Source: Clostridia bacterium (GTDB taxonomy: Bacteria > Bacillota > Clostridia > Christensenellales > Pumilibacteraceae). From it: a stretch of DNA of 42,290 nucleotides. Below are positions 1-9,428 of the stretch, in pieces (the first letter of the stretch is position 1; every line of letters starts with the position of its first letter). The notes under the pieces are model-generated. The model saw nothing but the letters and a program-made list of their open reading frames with translations. It was not told the origin of the DNA and did no database searches. The stretch lies in assembly GCA_017623455.1 (NCBI GenBank), contig JAGAPA010000011.1:1-42290 (forward strand), in the 5' to 3' direction. The position numbers were made by a program, and so were the translations under genes.

Positions 1-657
1 AAAGCCTGTAACAACGGGATCGTTAGGCTTTATTGCAAGCTGTCCGTCTTCTATGCTCTGAGAATCGGGAGTAGCGATAAGCGCTTCTTCGTTGTTAAGA
101 TCAAAGCTTACGGTAAATATCTGTTTCCACTGTGCGTAAAGCGTTATGGATGAGGAGGGAATAAACGTTTCAAAATCAATAAGATTATCCGCTCCGTCCT
201 TATCGAGCGACCAGCCTAAGAACTTCCAACCGTTCGCGCTAAGGTCGTTAGGCTTTGTGATTTTGCCGTTCGTTCCTGCCTCGATAAACTGCTTGGCAGG
301 CGCTTTTCCGTGACCGTTTTTGTCAAAGTTTATCGTATACGTACTCTCTTTTTCCGTCCATTTTGCATAAATATCAATGTCCTGAGTTATGGGAGTCGTA
401 AAGTCAAACTCGGTAGTAAAACTCATATCTGTGTACCAACCGATAAAGTTGTGCGTATCGCTGACAGGCTCGGGCGAGGGACGAACCGCACACTCGTTTT
501 CCTTGACCTCTTGCGTAATTGCGTCACTATACCCAAAAGTTTCGAAGTAAACGTCGTACACTTTGGGAGCAGGAGTAGAGGGTGTGTTACAAGCCACACC
601 GAAAGCTATAGCTAAAATTATTACTAAAGAAAGTAAAATACTCTTAAAGCTTTTCAT
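1..657 (-). CDS. InlB-repeat lipoprotein, partial (runs off left edge)
   Basis: The reading frame starts at the ATG at 657 and stays open to the window edge, giving about 219 residues of a longer protein. The N-terminus is a lipoprotein signal: MKSFK, a hydrophobic stretch, then GVAC with the lipidated Cys at residue 23. It is followed by at least two complete InlB/Flg_new-type repeats, recognisable by endings such as IYAKW and LYAQW and by FIGWY/FLGWS, and a third that begins FTVSFDLNNEEALIA. That third block is close to repeat 4 of the large lipoprotein at 3570-9413 (FTVTFDLNNEEALIA), so the two are paralogues. The start is set by AAGGAGG six bases upstream. It lies 11 bp after the GH43-type gene at 669-3254 and is presumably its operon partner. 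Role inferred: surface-anchored adhesion or glycan binding. The C-terminal part, which may carry binding modules, is not in the window. Confidence 0.85.
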   Translation of the reverse strand, partial: MKSFKSILLSLVIILAIAFGVACNTPSTPAPKVYDVYFETFGYSDAITQEVKENECAVRPSPEPVSDTHNFIGWYTDMSFTTEFDFTTPITQDIDIYAKWTEKESTYTINFDKNGHGKAPAKQFIEAGTNGKITKPNDLSANGWKFLGWSLDKDGADNLIDFETFIPSSSITLYAQWKQIFTVSFDLNNEEALIATPDSQSIEDGQLAIKPNDPVVTGF

Positions 658-668
658 ATTCTACCTCC

Positions 669-3254
669 TTATTCCTGCGTAGTGGGATTGCCCATAATAT
701 AAATATCGGACAGTTTTACCACGTAACGGTTGTTGGCATTTAAGATAAGCGTTCCTACCTTGTCTTCGGCATCGATTGTAATTATTATCTCGCTTACCGT
801 TATCTCGTTAAACGTTGCCATAGCAGAGCCACCCTTACGCATTACCATGTTGCCATCATCCCAGCCCTGAGAATGAGGTTTAAGGTCTTTTATATGGCAA
901 TACCCGTTATATTCTTTACCCTCGGGATACCAAGTAGGCTTACTATCAAGCTTGAACGCAACCGATTCTACGTTATTGAACGCGTACACGTAATCACGGC
1001 TATTGTAAATCATAATATTACGAATGGTCTGAGGCGTATCCCAAGAAAGTTTGAGTTTGAGCTGTCTTGTATTCGCGTTACCTACAACCTCGTACGGGTT
1101 TGACCACTTTTGATAGGTAAACATACCGTCGTTAGCGTACTTTGCCGTTGCCGTGTCGCCCTCTAAAATTGTTACCGTTGCTGTTTTTGCTACGTTTTTA
1201 TAACCCGTAAAAACTTCGGGCTTGGGCTGAAGCGAATACGTAGGTCCGTTTCCGTAAAGAAGAGGTACTATATCGCTCTTGGTACGCTTTTCGTAATTAC
1301 GATGGTTGCCCGTTTCGTAACATTCTCTGAGCCACTCCTCCATTTCCTCGTCGCTATTAAACGTAGAACGAAGCTCGGTAGCATTTCTTATATCTCTATC
1401 AATCTGCTTTTCCACAAGCGAGCTGAACGATAACTGATCGTAGTCGTACCAGCCAATTCTATCCGTTCCGATAATACGTCCGATAAAATTTCCATTATCG
1501 TCATTGTTGTTTACAGGGTTGAAGAAATAGTGATACATACACCACATCTCGTCGCCCACCTTTACGAACGAATGGTGTCCGGTTCCTGCCATATAATCCT
1601 GCGGTTCACTTTGGTCAAGACCAAGGTTTGGCGAGTATTCGGGAACTTTAATAAACGGTCCGAAGGGATTGTCGGCAACAGCCATATACAGCGAATACTT
1701 TCTGCTACTAAGACCGTAAGGCGAGTAAGTCATATAGTAATAGCCGTCCTTTTCGATAACGTGCGTACCCTCGTTTACACCGCCTTCGGAAGCATTTCCC
1801 ATATAATATCCGGGAATTCCGTTGATTGCGAACTTAAGGTTGTTAAATCCACCCTTTTCGTTTGCATACTCTCTTGTGTATAAAGCGCTGTGTACGTCTT
1901 CCTTATAAAAAGCCGAGCCTCTTACTCCGTCATAATATACAACCGAGAAACACGGAGAGGTTACGTGGGTAAATCTACTCCAGTCGGGCGTGCAAAGGTC
2001 AAGCATGGGAAGTACCCACATCTGTTGATTGGATACTACCGAACAAGCGTGCTCGGTAAAGTATAGGTAGTAGTCGCCGTTATTGTCAATAACGAGGTTT
2101 GTATCCATTGCGGGGAAAATTCCCTTTCCGTTGTTTGACCAATCGGCGTTTGCTTTTCTCAATTCTTCGTGATAGTAGCCAACCGACAAAAGACAGGTAT
2201 TCTTGGTAACGTTTAGTCCGTTTCCATTCAAAAACACTCCGTCACTATACTCGGTAAGAATTTCATAACCCTCGTATCCATTGTCAATTTTGCCCTCTTT
2301 TATATCCTTTCTGTACACCGCATACGTCTTGCCGTCCTTTTCTACGGTACGCACCGAGCCGTCCTCGTTAAAAGAGGCAAGGAATGAATAGTAAAGATCG
2401 TTTGTTATATATCTGTAAGGTCCTGCGGGGGATACCGATATTGCAATAAGCGGATTGAGATTTTCGTATTGCTCCATATTCCCTGCCGTTCTTATAACGG
2501 TGGGGAACGCATTATAATCGTCCTCTTCCTTTCCGTCCTTGGTGTTAGAACTTCCCAGCAAGATATACATACCGGTAAGCGGATCGCGGTAAATTTCGGG
2601 AGCCCAGCAGTTAACGTCGGGAACGCCCGTAACGTCAGTATGATACCATCCGTCAGCCTCGCCTAAAAGCGCCTCTCCGCCAACCTCTCCACGCTGTTTC
2701 CAGTTTACGAGATCATAAGACTTTTGAAGCATATAACCGCCAAACACCGCTTCGGGGTACTTTTGCTTAGTTACAGCGTCAATGTTTTGATCGGCAGAAG
2801 ATTTTACCATATAAAACGCATCCTTAAACTCGGCAAGCCATTGATCAAGCGTGCCGTACTTCGCCTCGAAAACTGCAATATCAAACGTTGCGTATTGTTT
2901 TTCGCGGTTGAGAAGCTTTTGATACGTATCGCGAATATCCTCTTCACTCGTATACAAAATTCCGGGGTCTGCGCCTTCTGTGGATTCGTTGTTGTGATAA
3001 TACAGTTCGTCCTCGAAAACCATAACCTCGTCATCCGTGTTATCTCCAAGCCCGGCGTCGTGCGGAAGCGCAAACCCGGGGGCAAGTCCTACCTCCTTGT
3101 CTTCCGATACCGATACAACCGTAGAGGACGCATCGTAAGAGGGCGCGGTGATGCTTATAGGCGCAGATACGCAACCCGTAAGCAACGAGCAGGTCGTAAG
3201 CACGCTCATAAAACCAACCACGGCTTTCTTGAAAAATCTTTTCAATGATTTCAT
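669..3254 (-). CDS. GH43-type glycosidase lipoprotein with C-terminal beta-sandwich domain (copy B)
   Basis: 861 residues. Lipoprotein signal with lipobox LLTGC, Cys28. The catalytic region shows the three-acid pattern of the five-bladed propeller family GH43: ADPGIL (Asp96, candidate general base), MDTNLVID.NGDYYLYF (Asp384, candidate pKa modulator) and NEGTHVIEKDGYYYMTY (Glu495, candidate general acid). CWAPEI at 216-221 and GTGHHSF around 558-563 also fit the family. Residues about 680-855 form a domain resembling F5/8-type galactose-binding/CBM modules. The enzyme is therefore predicted to be anchored outside the cell and to cut furanosidic or xylosidic side chains; the substrate cannot be read from sequence. 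AAGGAG lies eight bases before the ATG. It has its own promoter (3337-3366) and is followed after 11 bp by the InlB-repeat lipoprotein. It is a paralogue of 9429-12053: the last 190 residues are nearly the same while the N-terminal halves differ more. Large insertions between blades make it longer than usual GH43 domains. Confidence 0.83.
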   Translation of the reverse strand: MKSLKRFFKKAVVGFMSVLTTCSLLTGCVSAPISITAPSYDASSTVVSVSEDKEVGLAPGFALPHDAGLGDNTDDEVMVFEDELYYHNNESTEGADPGILYTSEEDIRDTYQKLLNREKQYATFDIAVFEAKYGTLDQWLAEFKDAFYMVKSSADQNIDAVTKQKYPEAVFGGYMLQKSYDLVNWKQRGEVGGEALLGEADGWYHTDVTGVPDVNCWAPEIYRDPLTGMYILLGSSNTKDGKEEDDYNAFPTVIRTAGNMEQYENLNPLIAISVSPAGPYRYITNDLYYSFLASFNEDGSVRTVEKDGKTYAVYRKDIKEGKIDNGYEGYEILTEYSDGVFLNGNGLNVTKNTCLLSVGYYHEELRKANADWSNNGKGIFPAMDTNLVIDNNGDYYLYFTEHACSVVSNQQMWVLPMLDLCTPDWSRFTHVTSPCFSVVYYDGVRGSAFYKEDVHSALYTREYANEKGGFNNLKFAINGIPGYYMGNASEGGVNEGTHVIEKDGYYYMTYSPYGLSSRKYSLYMAVADNPFGPFIKVPEYSPNLGLDQSEPQDYMAGTGHHSFVKVGDEMWCMYHYFFNPVNNNDDNGNFIGRIIGTDRIGWYDYDQLSFSSLVEKQIDRDIRNATELRSTFNSDEEMEEWLRECYETGNHRNYEKRTKSDIVPLLYGNGPTYSLQPKPEVFTGYKNVAKTATVTILEGDTATAKYANDGMFTYQKWSNPYEVVGNANTRQLKLKLSWDTPQTIRNIMIYNSRDYVYAFNNVESVAFKLDSKPTWYPEGKEYNGYCHIKDLKPHSQGWDDGNMVMRKGGSAMATFNEITVSEIIITIDAEDKVGTLILNANNRYVVKLSDIYIMGNPTTQE

Positions 3255-3336
3255 CGTATTTCTCCTTAACTCATTTGGTATAATTGTCCGATAAACTTAC
3301 AAAAAAAATTTAGACCAAATTTCCCATTCTATTGTT

Positions 3337-3366
3337 ATTATAACACAATACCGTTATATTTTTCAA
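3337..3366 (-). promoter_or_regulatory. Sigma-A-like promoter of the GH43 copy B unit
   Basis: Reading the minus strand, TTGAAA (3366-3361) is followed after 18 bp by a perfect TATAAT (3342-3337). Transcription would start near 3330, leaving a leader of about 75 nt before the ATG at 3254. The presence of a promoter here means the second GH43/lipoprotein unit need not depend on read-through from the first. Confidence 0.6.
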
Positions 3367-3478
3367 CCGTTTATTTTACTTATGTTGCTATAAATTTTAC
3401 TCACATTGCTCTTTTGGGGTATTTAGTTCAATAATGCAAATTCAACGTACGGCTTTGCGAAGACGCATTTAAAATGGT

Positions 3479-3512
3479 GACAGGGCAAGTACGTTTCGTA
3501 TCTTGCCCTGTC
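3479..3512 (-). terminator. Perfect 11-bp hairpin after the giant lipoprotein gene
   Basis: GACAGGGCAAG (3479-3489) and CTTGCCCTGTC (3502-3512) pair perfectly around a 12-nt loop, 58 bases past the stop of the gene at 3570-9413. Neither side has a clear T run (the minus strand continues ACCATTTTAAA), so it may be a weak or factor-aided terminator or an RNA-stability hairpin between the two units. The remainder of the 3255-3569 gap holds the promoter at 3337-3366 and nothing else I can identify. Confidence 0.45.
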
Positions 3513-3569
3513 GGAGGAGAAAAAGAATATAGAAATTGTCTTTTTCAAGATCGTTTGACCTTAACTACC

Positions 3570-6500
3570 TTATCTGTACTGCTCAATAACCTCGGGATCG
3601 GTAACAAGCGTGGTATTTCTGAATCCTGCGCTGTTAAGAACACCTTGTGTAGCAGTGTTGACGTTTACCTTATATCCGATAGCAATATCTCCGCCATCCT
3701 CGCCAAACATTGTATTTACTTGGCTCTTAATCCAATTCTCGCAAGAAGCAAGGGTTGCACCGGCTGCACCGGTATGAGGCTTGCTGACAACGTTTCCGTC
3801 AACATACATCTTAACACCGTTCGTAGGATCGATAGTCATAGAAAGAGTATCGTTTACGTAAACCTTCAAGGTCGTTCCCAATCTTACAAGCTTGAAGTTG
3901 TGAGTTACGTCCTTGGGGTTGTTTCTCGGATAGTAGTAATCAAGTCCGTTATGGGTTTCTACCATGTACGTGCTACTCCAACCACCGTGAGAAACTCTGA
4001 AGCCGTCGCAAGTGAACAGAATTCCAAACGTTTTCTGATTGTCCACGTTTGCCTTGCCGTTAGTGAACTCAAAGCCGGTACTGAAATCGGGGGTATAATA
4101 TTTGCTGTTTATATCACCCGTGTTAAGAGTTACGTCACAGCTGAACACAAAGTCACCGCTTGTAATAAGCTCGGGCATATAAGCAGTGCCACCGCTTCTG
4201 CCGGGAGCTCTGTACTCGCCAAGCGTTCTATCGTACACGTAGGAAACGTCCGTATTCATTGATCCGCCGTTAACCGTTATTGCGGACGAGGCAATCTTGT
4301 ACACGTCAAGAGTAAGAGTTCCGATATCGGTTGCAGTCTCGCTTACCGTATAAGCTACGGGCTTGGAGTAGAAGTTGTCTGCATCCGCATAGAAGTTAAG
4401 TTCTCCATCTCTTACGTTAATGGTAAACTTTCCTTCCGCGTCAGGCACAACGGTGAAAGAATACTCTCTTCCGTCAAACATATACGCCACAACCTTTACC
4501 TTTTGAGGAATAGCTCTTCCGTCAATGGTTGCAATCTTACCCGTTACGTCACGGGTTACAAACTCGTCTTCATAATAGATTTCGATGTTGTTTTCCTTAT
4601 AGTCTACGGTATGGATAATAACGCCGTCAACGGGAAGAACTATTTTGCCGTTTACAACAGCGTATGCAAGCACCTTGCCCTTTACGGGTGTAGCGTTGAT
4701 ACGAAGCGTGTCGCCTACAACGTATTTTCCTTCTTCCGCATGCGAGCTACCAAGCACTCTTACACTTCCTAAAGATTCATCGTTTACAAGATTAATCTCT
4801 CTTTCGATAAACGCGGGGGTATTCGTGCCGGTAATACGGGTAAGATTTACGTTGTAGAAGAAATGATGCGTGGGCTTACCTGCGGTAACTACAAATCTGA
4901 ATTCGCTTCTTCCAAAGTTCTTATCTGCAGTATACGAATCAAGGAAACGGTACTCGGTTTCATCTTCGGTCTTTGCAAAGAATATGAAGGTGTTTGCTCT
5001 TCTTACAATTCTAAAGTCAAACTGTACGTCGTAGCTTTGAAGCGATGCAGACATCGAACCAAGCGTGTTACGGTTGTCAGTCCAGCCACCGTTCTTAAGA
5101 ACAAGCGAACCGTTTCTCCAGAATCCATAGAATTCCGATACTGAACCGGAACTGAACCAAAGTCCAACTGCAGGGTCATGCTCGTTAGTAACTCCGGGAA
5201 TCTCCGTTCTGAAGAAGGAGAAGTCAAGCATAAAGTCGGTTACCGATCCGCCACGGTATACCTGATAGTTCTGACCGGGTGCATTAACCTCAGTGTAAAG
5301 ACCTTCAATAACGTTACCCTTATTGTCTGAGTAATCGTAGCCGTACGTTGCGGTTGTGCTGGATACCAAACCACCCATACTCGTTCCGCCGATAACAGCC
5401 GGGATAAGCGTTATATCGCCAAGATCTTTACTGTCCTCATTTGCTTTAATGTCCTTACCAATGTTTACGTAGTAGGGAACGTTAGTCTTAACGTTATAAA
5501 CTTTTCCCTTAATCACGTAAGCAATAAACGTTCCGTCCTCTCCTGCTCTGAAAGGAATAACTTCACCGCTTTCTGCAACAAGCTCTCCTTCCGCTCCAAT
5601 TACGGGTGTGCCGTCCTCGTATACTATTTTACCTGCAATTGACGCACTGTTACTCATATTGACGGAAACGTTGATATCGCCCGTCATAGAAAGAGGAATT
5701 TTATAGTCTGCTGTGGGACTGTTGTTTGTAAGAACAAGAACATCTGAGCCAATCTTGATGCTGTAGCTGAATCCGTCAAACGTGTTTTCGGTGTTGAGCG
5801 AAATCTTAACCTCTGCTCCTGCAAAAGCCATTTCCTCAATGCTTCCGTCGTCCTTTTCAATCTTATTAAATCCGCTGATTTTTACGATAGGCTTACTGTA
5901 ATCAAGCTCATAATCGTCGTTGTACTCATAACAGCTGTCGTCGAAGTTAAAGGTAGAACCAACGAGCTTCTTTGCCTCTTCGATTGCCTCATCTCCGCAC
6001 TTAAGCCAGTAATCGTAGAACTTAATCTTGGTATAGTATGAAGTGGTAACCGTAAATCCGATTGCCGTATCTCCACCCATCTGAGCAATATCAATAGAGG
6101 TAATGAACTTTCCGTCGATGAACATATACAACGTCATAAGTCCGCCGTTGGAAACCTTTACCATCGTAAGCGTATTGTAATGGCTTCCGTCGTTAGTTGC
6201 AACGTTTACGGTAGATTCTCCAAAGGTATGGAAGTGAGTGGGGTTCCAGGCTACGCCACGCTGTAAGAATCTGAGACCTTTCTGATGAAGTCCGATAAAG
6301 TAGGAAAGGTTTGTATCAAGGTTGTCGATAACAAATCCGCAAGCAGGGTCTTTTTCGTAAACAGCCACAAGATCCGTTTCGGTAATATTTGCAATTTTAA
6401 CCTGAGCAACCTGATACTTATCCATTGTCTTTCCGCTGAAATATGCAACGGAAGAATTAGGCTTTTCACAAATATAATATACGATTCCTTCGTCCTCTTC

Positions 6501-9413
6501 CGAATAGTCGAAGCAAGAGTTTGTGGAATTTACCGAATACTTCATATCGTCTGACGTTGCCACACCGCCTACAATGGTAGGAGTTATCTCAACGATACCA
6601 AGATCGATGTTTTCGGCAATATTTTCAATTTTGTCAAGCTTTAATGTTCTGAATCCGTCTACACTGATGCTTAACTCGTAATCCCAACCCTTTTGAACGA
6701 CAGCTACCATTTCGCCCGAAATAATATTGGCTTTGTAGTTACCCATTCTGGGGTTACTGGATTTGATGGTTGCCATAGGAGCTCCGGTTATGGGTTTGCC
6801 CGTCTGAGCATTGATAATGTTCGCTTTTATGTATACCATGTTAGAGGTATCTGCAAGACGGTAGGTATTGGTATAAGTAGTATCACCGCTTATATTGTCA
6901 AGCACGTATTTACCATACTTTGCTCCGCTTACGGGCGAGGTAAACTGATCGGTAATATCCTCGTAATCGCCTCCGTTTACACTCTTGCTAAAGGTATCAA
7001 TCTCGTACATTCTTACGTCGGAGAAGTCGTTGTTAAGAACGTCTTTCTTTGCCGAGGCAGTAAGGGTTACGGGATCGTTGACAATCGTCATCGTGATAGG
7101 TGCAGGATCGTTTCTGTCAACACCTATCGAATCAAACTCAACAGTTATTCTCTGAGGTCTGTACATTGATACTACGTATGCATACTGCGAAGCTTTTTCC
7201 TTTGCCTCTTCCTCTGTAAGCACGGTAGCCTTATAATTACTAAATCTTATTCCCTTGGTATCTGCAAAAATTCCGGGATTGCCTCTTTCTGCAAGAGTAT
7301 CAAGGAACTGACAGTAGAACATTTTTCCGTTAAGAACGTAGTACACGTAGCCGTTTGAGAAGATAAGTTTCATATTAAGCTTCTTGATAGGCTGATCAAA
7401 CACTATTTCTTCAAGATACGTAGCAACGATGTTTCCGTCCTTATTAGTCATAGAGAACTTGGGTCTAACGCTGAGGAAGCCGTCTACACTGCATCTTGTC
7501 GTGCTTGCTTCTACAGTCATGTACGCGTGCAATATGGGAGAGTTATAAACCAACAGTCCGGCATTACCGGAAGCAGCTCCGTAAACCGGAACTTCAATAT
7601 CGGTTTCCATTTCGTAATAGTTGCCCGTAATCTGCTTGAAGAACAAAGCCTGTTGCGCGTTATTATTGCCGTAAACGGTTTCAACGTATGCGTTTTCGCT
7701 GGCGTCAACGTTGGTCAAATCCCAACCGTTAGTCTTAGCAATGCCGTAAGCGGAGTTTCCGAGAACCGCATCTTCCTTATCTCCGAGCATATAACCGTTT
7801 TCGTTAAAGGCAGGGAAGTTAACGGCATTGCCTATGCCCGTGTTCGTCATAAACGTGGGAAGCATCGTAAGGTAGGAGGTTGCGGACTGTATTCTCTTAT
7901 AATAATACCAAGGAACAATCTTTACGTTGGAAGGCTTCTGATCAAAGCCGAGATTTTCCCAAGTAAAGAAGATTTCCGCGTTCCATACACCGAGCTTATT
8001 ATCGCCGGTGGGGTTAACCGATCCTTCTACAACCTGAATAGCAATCTTGTAGGTGTGATAAGCACCTCTTGCGTTGTAAGTATCAAATCTGAACGTCTTA
8101 CTATCAAATGCCGCAACCGGAGATGCTATATCACCGTTTATAACCATAAGTGACATACCGGTGTTCTTGTAGTGATATCCACGTCCGGTAAAAGAAAGTC
8201 CACCGTTATCGGTTGCCTGCACAAAGATATATAAGCCCTTATCGGAGAACTGAGTGCTCATCTTGTACGATACGGTAGGAGCCTCGGTAAATCCATGCTC
8301 ATACCAAACTTGATCGCCCCAGTTTTCATCCTCGCCCATAAATCCGTCGATCATATAACCGTCAAGATCGGGGCGCTCGCCGTACGCAGCTTCTTCTCTC
8401 CACTCGTATGCAGGAAGATCACTGCTGTCAATTTCCTCTTTACCTGTTTTCGTCCACTTTGCGTAAACTACCGTACGCTCGGTAATAGCACCGGAGAAAT
8501 CAAACTCCTTACTGAATTGTGCGTCTACGTACCAACCCTCGAATGCCCAACCTGCAACAACAGGATCAACTTCGGGTCTTACGGCGCACTCGCCCTCCAT
8601 TACGCTCTGATTTGCGGGAGGAGCAATAAGTGCTTCTTCGTTGTTAAGATCAAACGTTACGGTAAACAATCTTGCCCACTGAGCATAAAGGGTAATAGAC
8701 TGAGTAAGTTCGGCATCAAAATCCCAAAGATTATTCTTACCGTTCTCCTCTGTCGACCAGCCGAGGAACTTATAACCGTTCGCCTCCATATCTTTAGGTT
8801 CTACAACCTTACTTCCGTCCGCAAAATATTCCTGAACTTTGGGCGTGCTTGACGCACTACCTCTGCCGTTACGGTCAAAAGTTACTTTGTAGTAGGGCGT
8901 CCACTTTGCATAAATAGTAACGTCCTTCGTAATGGGTGTAGTCTGCGCGTTGAATGCTATAGTACAAGCCTCATCCGCAAACCAACCCACAAACTTCTTA
9001 CCTGCGCTTACCATACTACCCTCTGAGGGAAGATTTACCAGTCTTCCTGTTTCAAGATATGCGTTTGGCAAGGAAAGGTCGGATACGTTTGTCACAAAAC
9101 TTACCGTTTTAAGCTTTGTCCACTTTGCGTATATCGTAGTATTTTTCTCCAACGGCTCGTCGAAATAGTAATAATCGCTATACTCCAAATCGATAAACCA
9201 ACCGTCGAATTTATATCCCTCAGCCTCGGGCTTTGTGGGAATGGAGGGGATCTCGTCAAGTTTAAGCACCTGCGCCTGAACTTGTTCACCCTGTCCGTTC
9301 ATATCAAACGTAAGCGTATAACTTGTGGGAGTACCCCCGTTACAAGCAACGAGTCCTATGCACATAGCAAGTACAAGAACTAAGGATAGGAATAAACTTC
9401 TAAACTTTTTCAT
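3570..9413 (-). CDS. Giant modular surface lipoprotein: four InlB repeats plus lectin-like and CnaB-like modules
   Basis: 1947 residues. Lipobox LVAC with Cys24 and a long hydrophobic signal. Four InlB/Flg_new repeats occupy about 31-99, 102-172, 174-247 and 249-321, each ending YAKW or YAQW. Residues about 335-555 resemble a CBM9-like sugar-binding sandwich (weak call). The rest alternates between concanavalin/LamG-like modules (about 560-750, 945-1170, 1340-1530, 1705-1947) and small carboxypeptidase-regulatory/CnaB-like sandwiches (about 858-945, 1255-1340, 1620-1705; for example VTGKIATIDGRAIP). No catalytic motif or sortase signal was seen. The Cys anchors it to the membrane and the array could reach out to bind polysaccharide. 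The start is fixed by AAAGGAGG upstream and lies 15 bp after the GH43 gene at 9429-12053, so the pair is probably co-transcribed. Module boundaries are estimates by eye. Confidence 0.83.
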   Translation of the reverse strand: MKKFRSLFLSLVLVLAMCIGLVACNGGTPTSYTLTFDMNGQGEQVQAQVLKLDEIPSIPTKPEAEGYKFDGWFIDLEYSDYYYFDEPLEKNTTIYAKWTKLKTVSFVTNVSDLSLPNAYLETGRLVNLPSEGSMVSAGKKFVGWFADEACTIAFNAQTTPITKDVTIYAKWTPYYKVTFDRNGRGSASSTPKVQEYFADGSKVVEPKDMEANGYKFLGWSTEENGKNNLWDFDAELTQSITLYAQWARLFTVTFDLNNEEALIAPPANQSVMEGECAVRPEVDPVVAGWAFEGWYVDAQFSKEFDFSGAITERTVVYAKWTKTGKEEIDSSDLPAYEWREEAAYGERPDLDGYMIDGFMGEDENWGDQVWYEHGFTEAPTVSYKMSTQFSDKGLYIFVQATDNGGLSFTGRGYHYKNTGMSLMVINGDIASPVAAFDSKTFRFDTYNARGAYHTYKIAIQVVEGSVNPTGDNKLGVWNAEIFFTWENLGFDQKPSNVKIVPWYYYKRIQSATSYLTMLPTFMTNTGIGNAVNFPAFNENGYMLGDKEDAVLGNSAYGIAKTNGWDLTNVDASENAYVETVYGNNNAQQALFFKQITGNYYEMETDIEVPVYGAASGNAGLLVYNSPILHAYMTVEASTTRCSVDGFLSVRPKFSMTNKDGNIVATYLEEIVFDQPIKKLNMKLIFSNGYVYYVLNGKMFYCQFLDTLAERGNPGIFADTKGIRFSNYKATVLTEEEAKEKASQYAYVVSMYRPQRITVEFDSIGVDRNDPAPITMTIVNDPVTLTASAKKDVLNNDFSDVRMYEIDTFSKSVNGGDYEDITDQFTSPVSGAKYGKYVLDNISGDTTYTNTYRLADTSNMVYIKANIINAQTGKPITGAPMATIKSSNPRMGNYKANIISGEMVAVVQKGWDYELSISVDGFRTLKLDKIENIAENIDLGIVEITPTIVGGVATSDDMKYSVNSTNSCFDYSEEDEGIVYYICEKPNSSVAYFSGKTMDKYQVAQVKIANITETDLVAVYEKDPACGFVIDNLDTNLSYFIGLHQKGLRFLQRGVAWNPTHFHTFGESTVNVATNDGSHYNTLTMVKVSNGGLMTLYMFIDGKFITSIDIAQMGGDTAIGFTVTTSYYTKIKFYDYWLKCGDEAIEEAKKLVGSTFNFDDSCYEYNDDYELDYSKPIVKISGFNKIEKDDGSIEEMAFAGAEVKISLNTENTFDGFSYSIKIGSDVLVLTNNSPTADYKIPLSMTGDINVSVNMSNSASIAGKIVYEDGTPVIGAEGELVAESGEVIPFRAGEDGTFIAYVIKGKVYNVKTNVPYYVNIGKDIKANEDSKDLGDITLIPAVIGGTSMGGLVSSTTATYGYDYSDNKGNVIEGLYTEVNAPGQNYQVYRGGSVTDFMLDFSFFRTEIPGVTNEHDPAVGLWFSSGSVSEFYGFWRNGSLVLKNGGWTDNRNTLGSMSASLQSYDVQFDFRIVRRANTFIFFAKTEDETEYRFLDSYTADKNFGRSEFRFVVTAGKPTHHFFYNVNLTRITGTNTPAFIEREINLVNDESLGSVRVLGSSHAEEGKYVVGDTLRINATPVKGKVLAYAVVNGKIVLPVDGVIIHTVDYKENNIEIYYEDEFVTRDVTGKIATIDGRAIPQKVKVVAYMFDGREYSFTVVPDAEGKFTINVRDGELNFYADADNFYSKPVAYTVSETATDIGTLTLDVYKIASSAITVNGGSMNTDVSYVYDRTLGEYRAPGRSGGTAYMPELITSGDFVFSCDVTLNTGDINSKYYTPDFSTGFEFTNGKANVDNQKTFGILFTCDGFRVSHGGWSSTYMVETHNGLDYYYPRNNPKDVTHNFKLVRLGTTLKVYVNDTLSMTIDPTNGVKMYVDGNVVSKPHTGAAGATLASCENWIKSQVNTMFGEDGGDIAIGYKVNVNTATQGVLNSAGFRNTTLVTDPEVIEQYR

Positions 9414-9428
9414 ATTACCAATCCTCCT

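Noticed and set aside
3474-4262. 262-codon open frame on the plus strand
   Set aside because: Antisense to the end of the giant lipoprotein gene and begins within the hairpin region; no family pattern.
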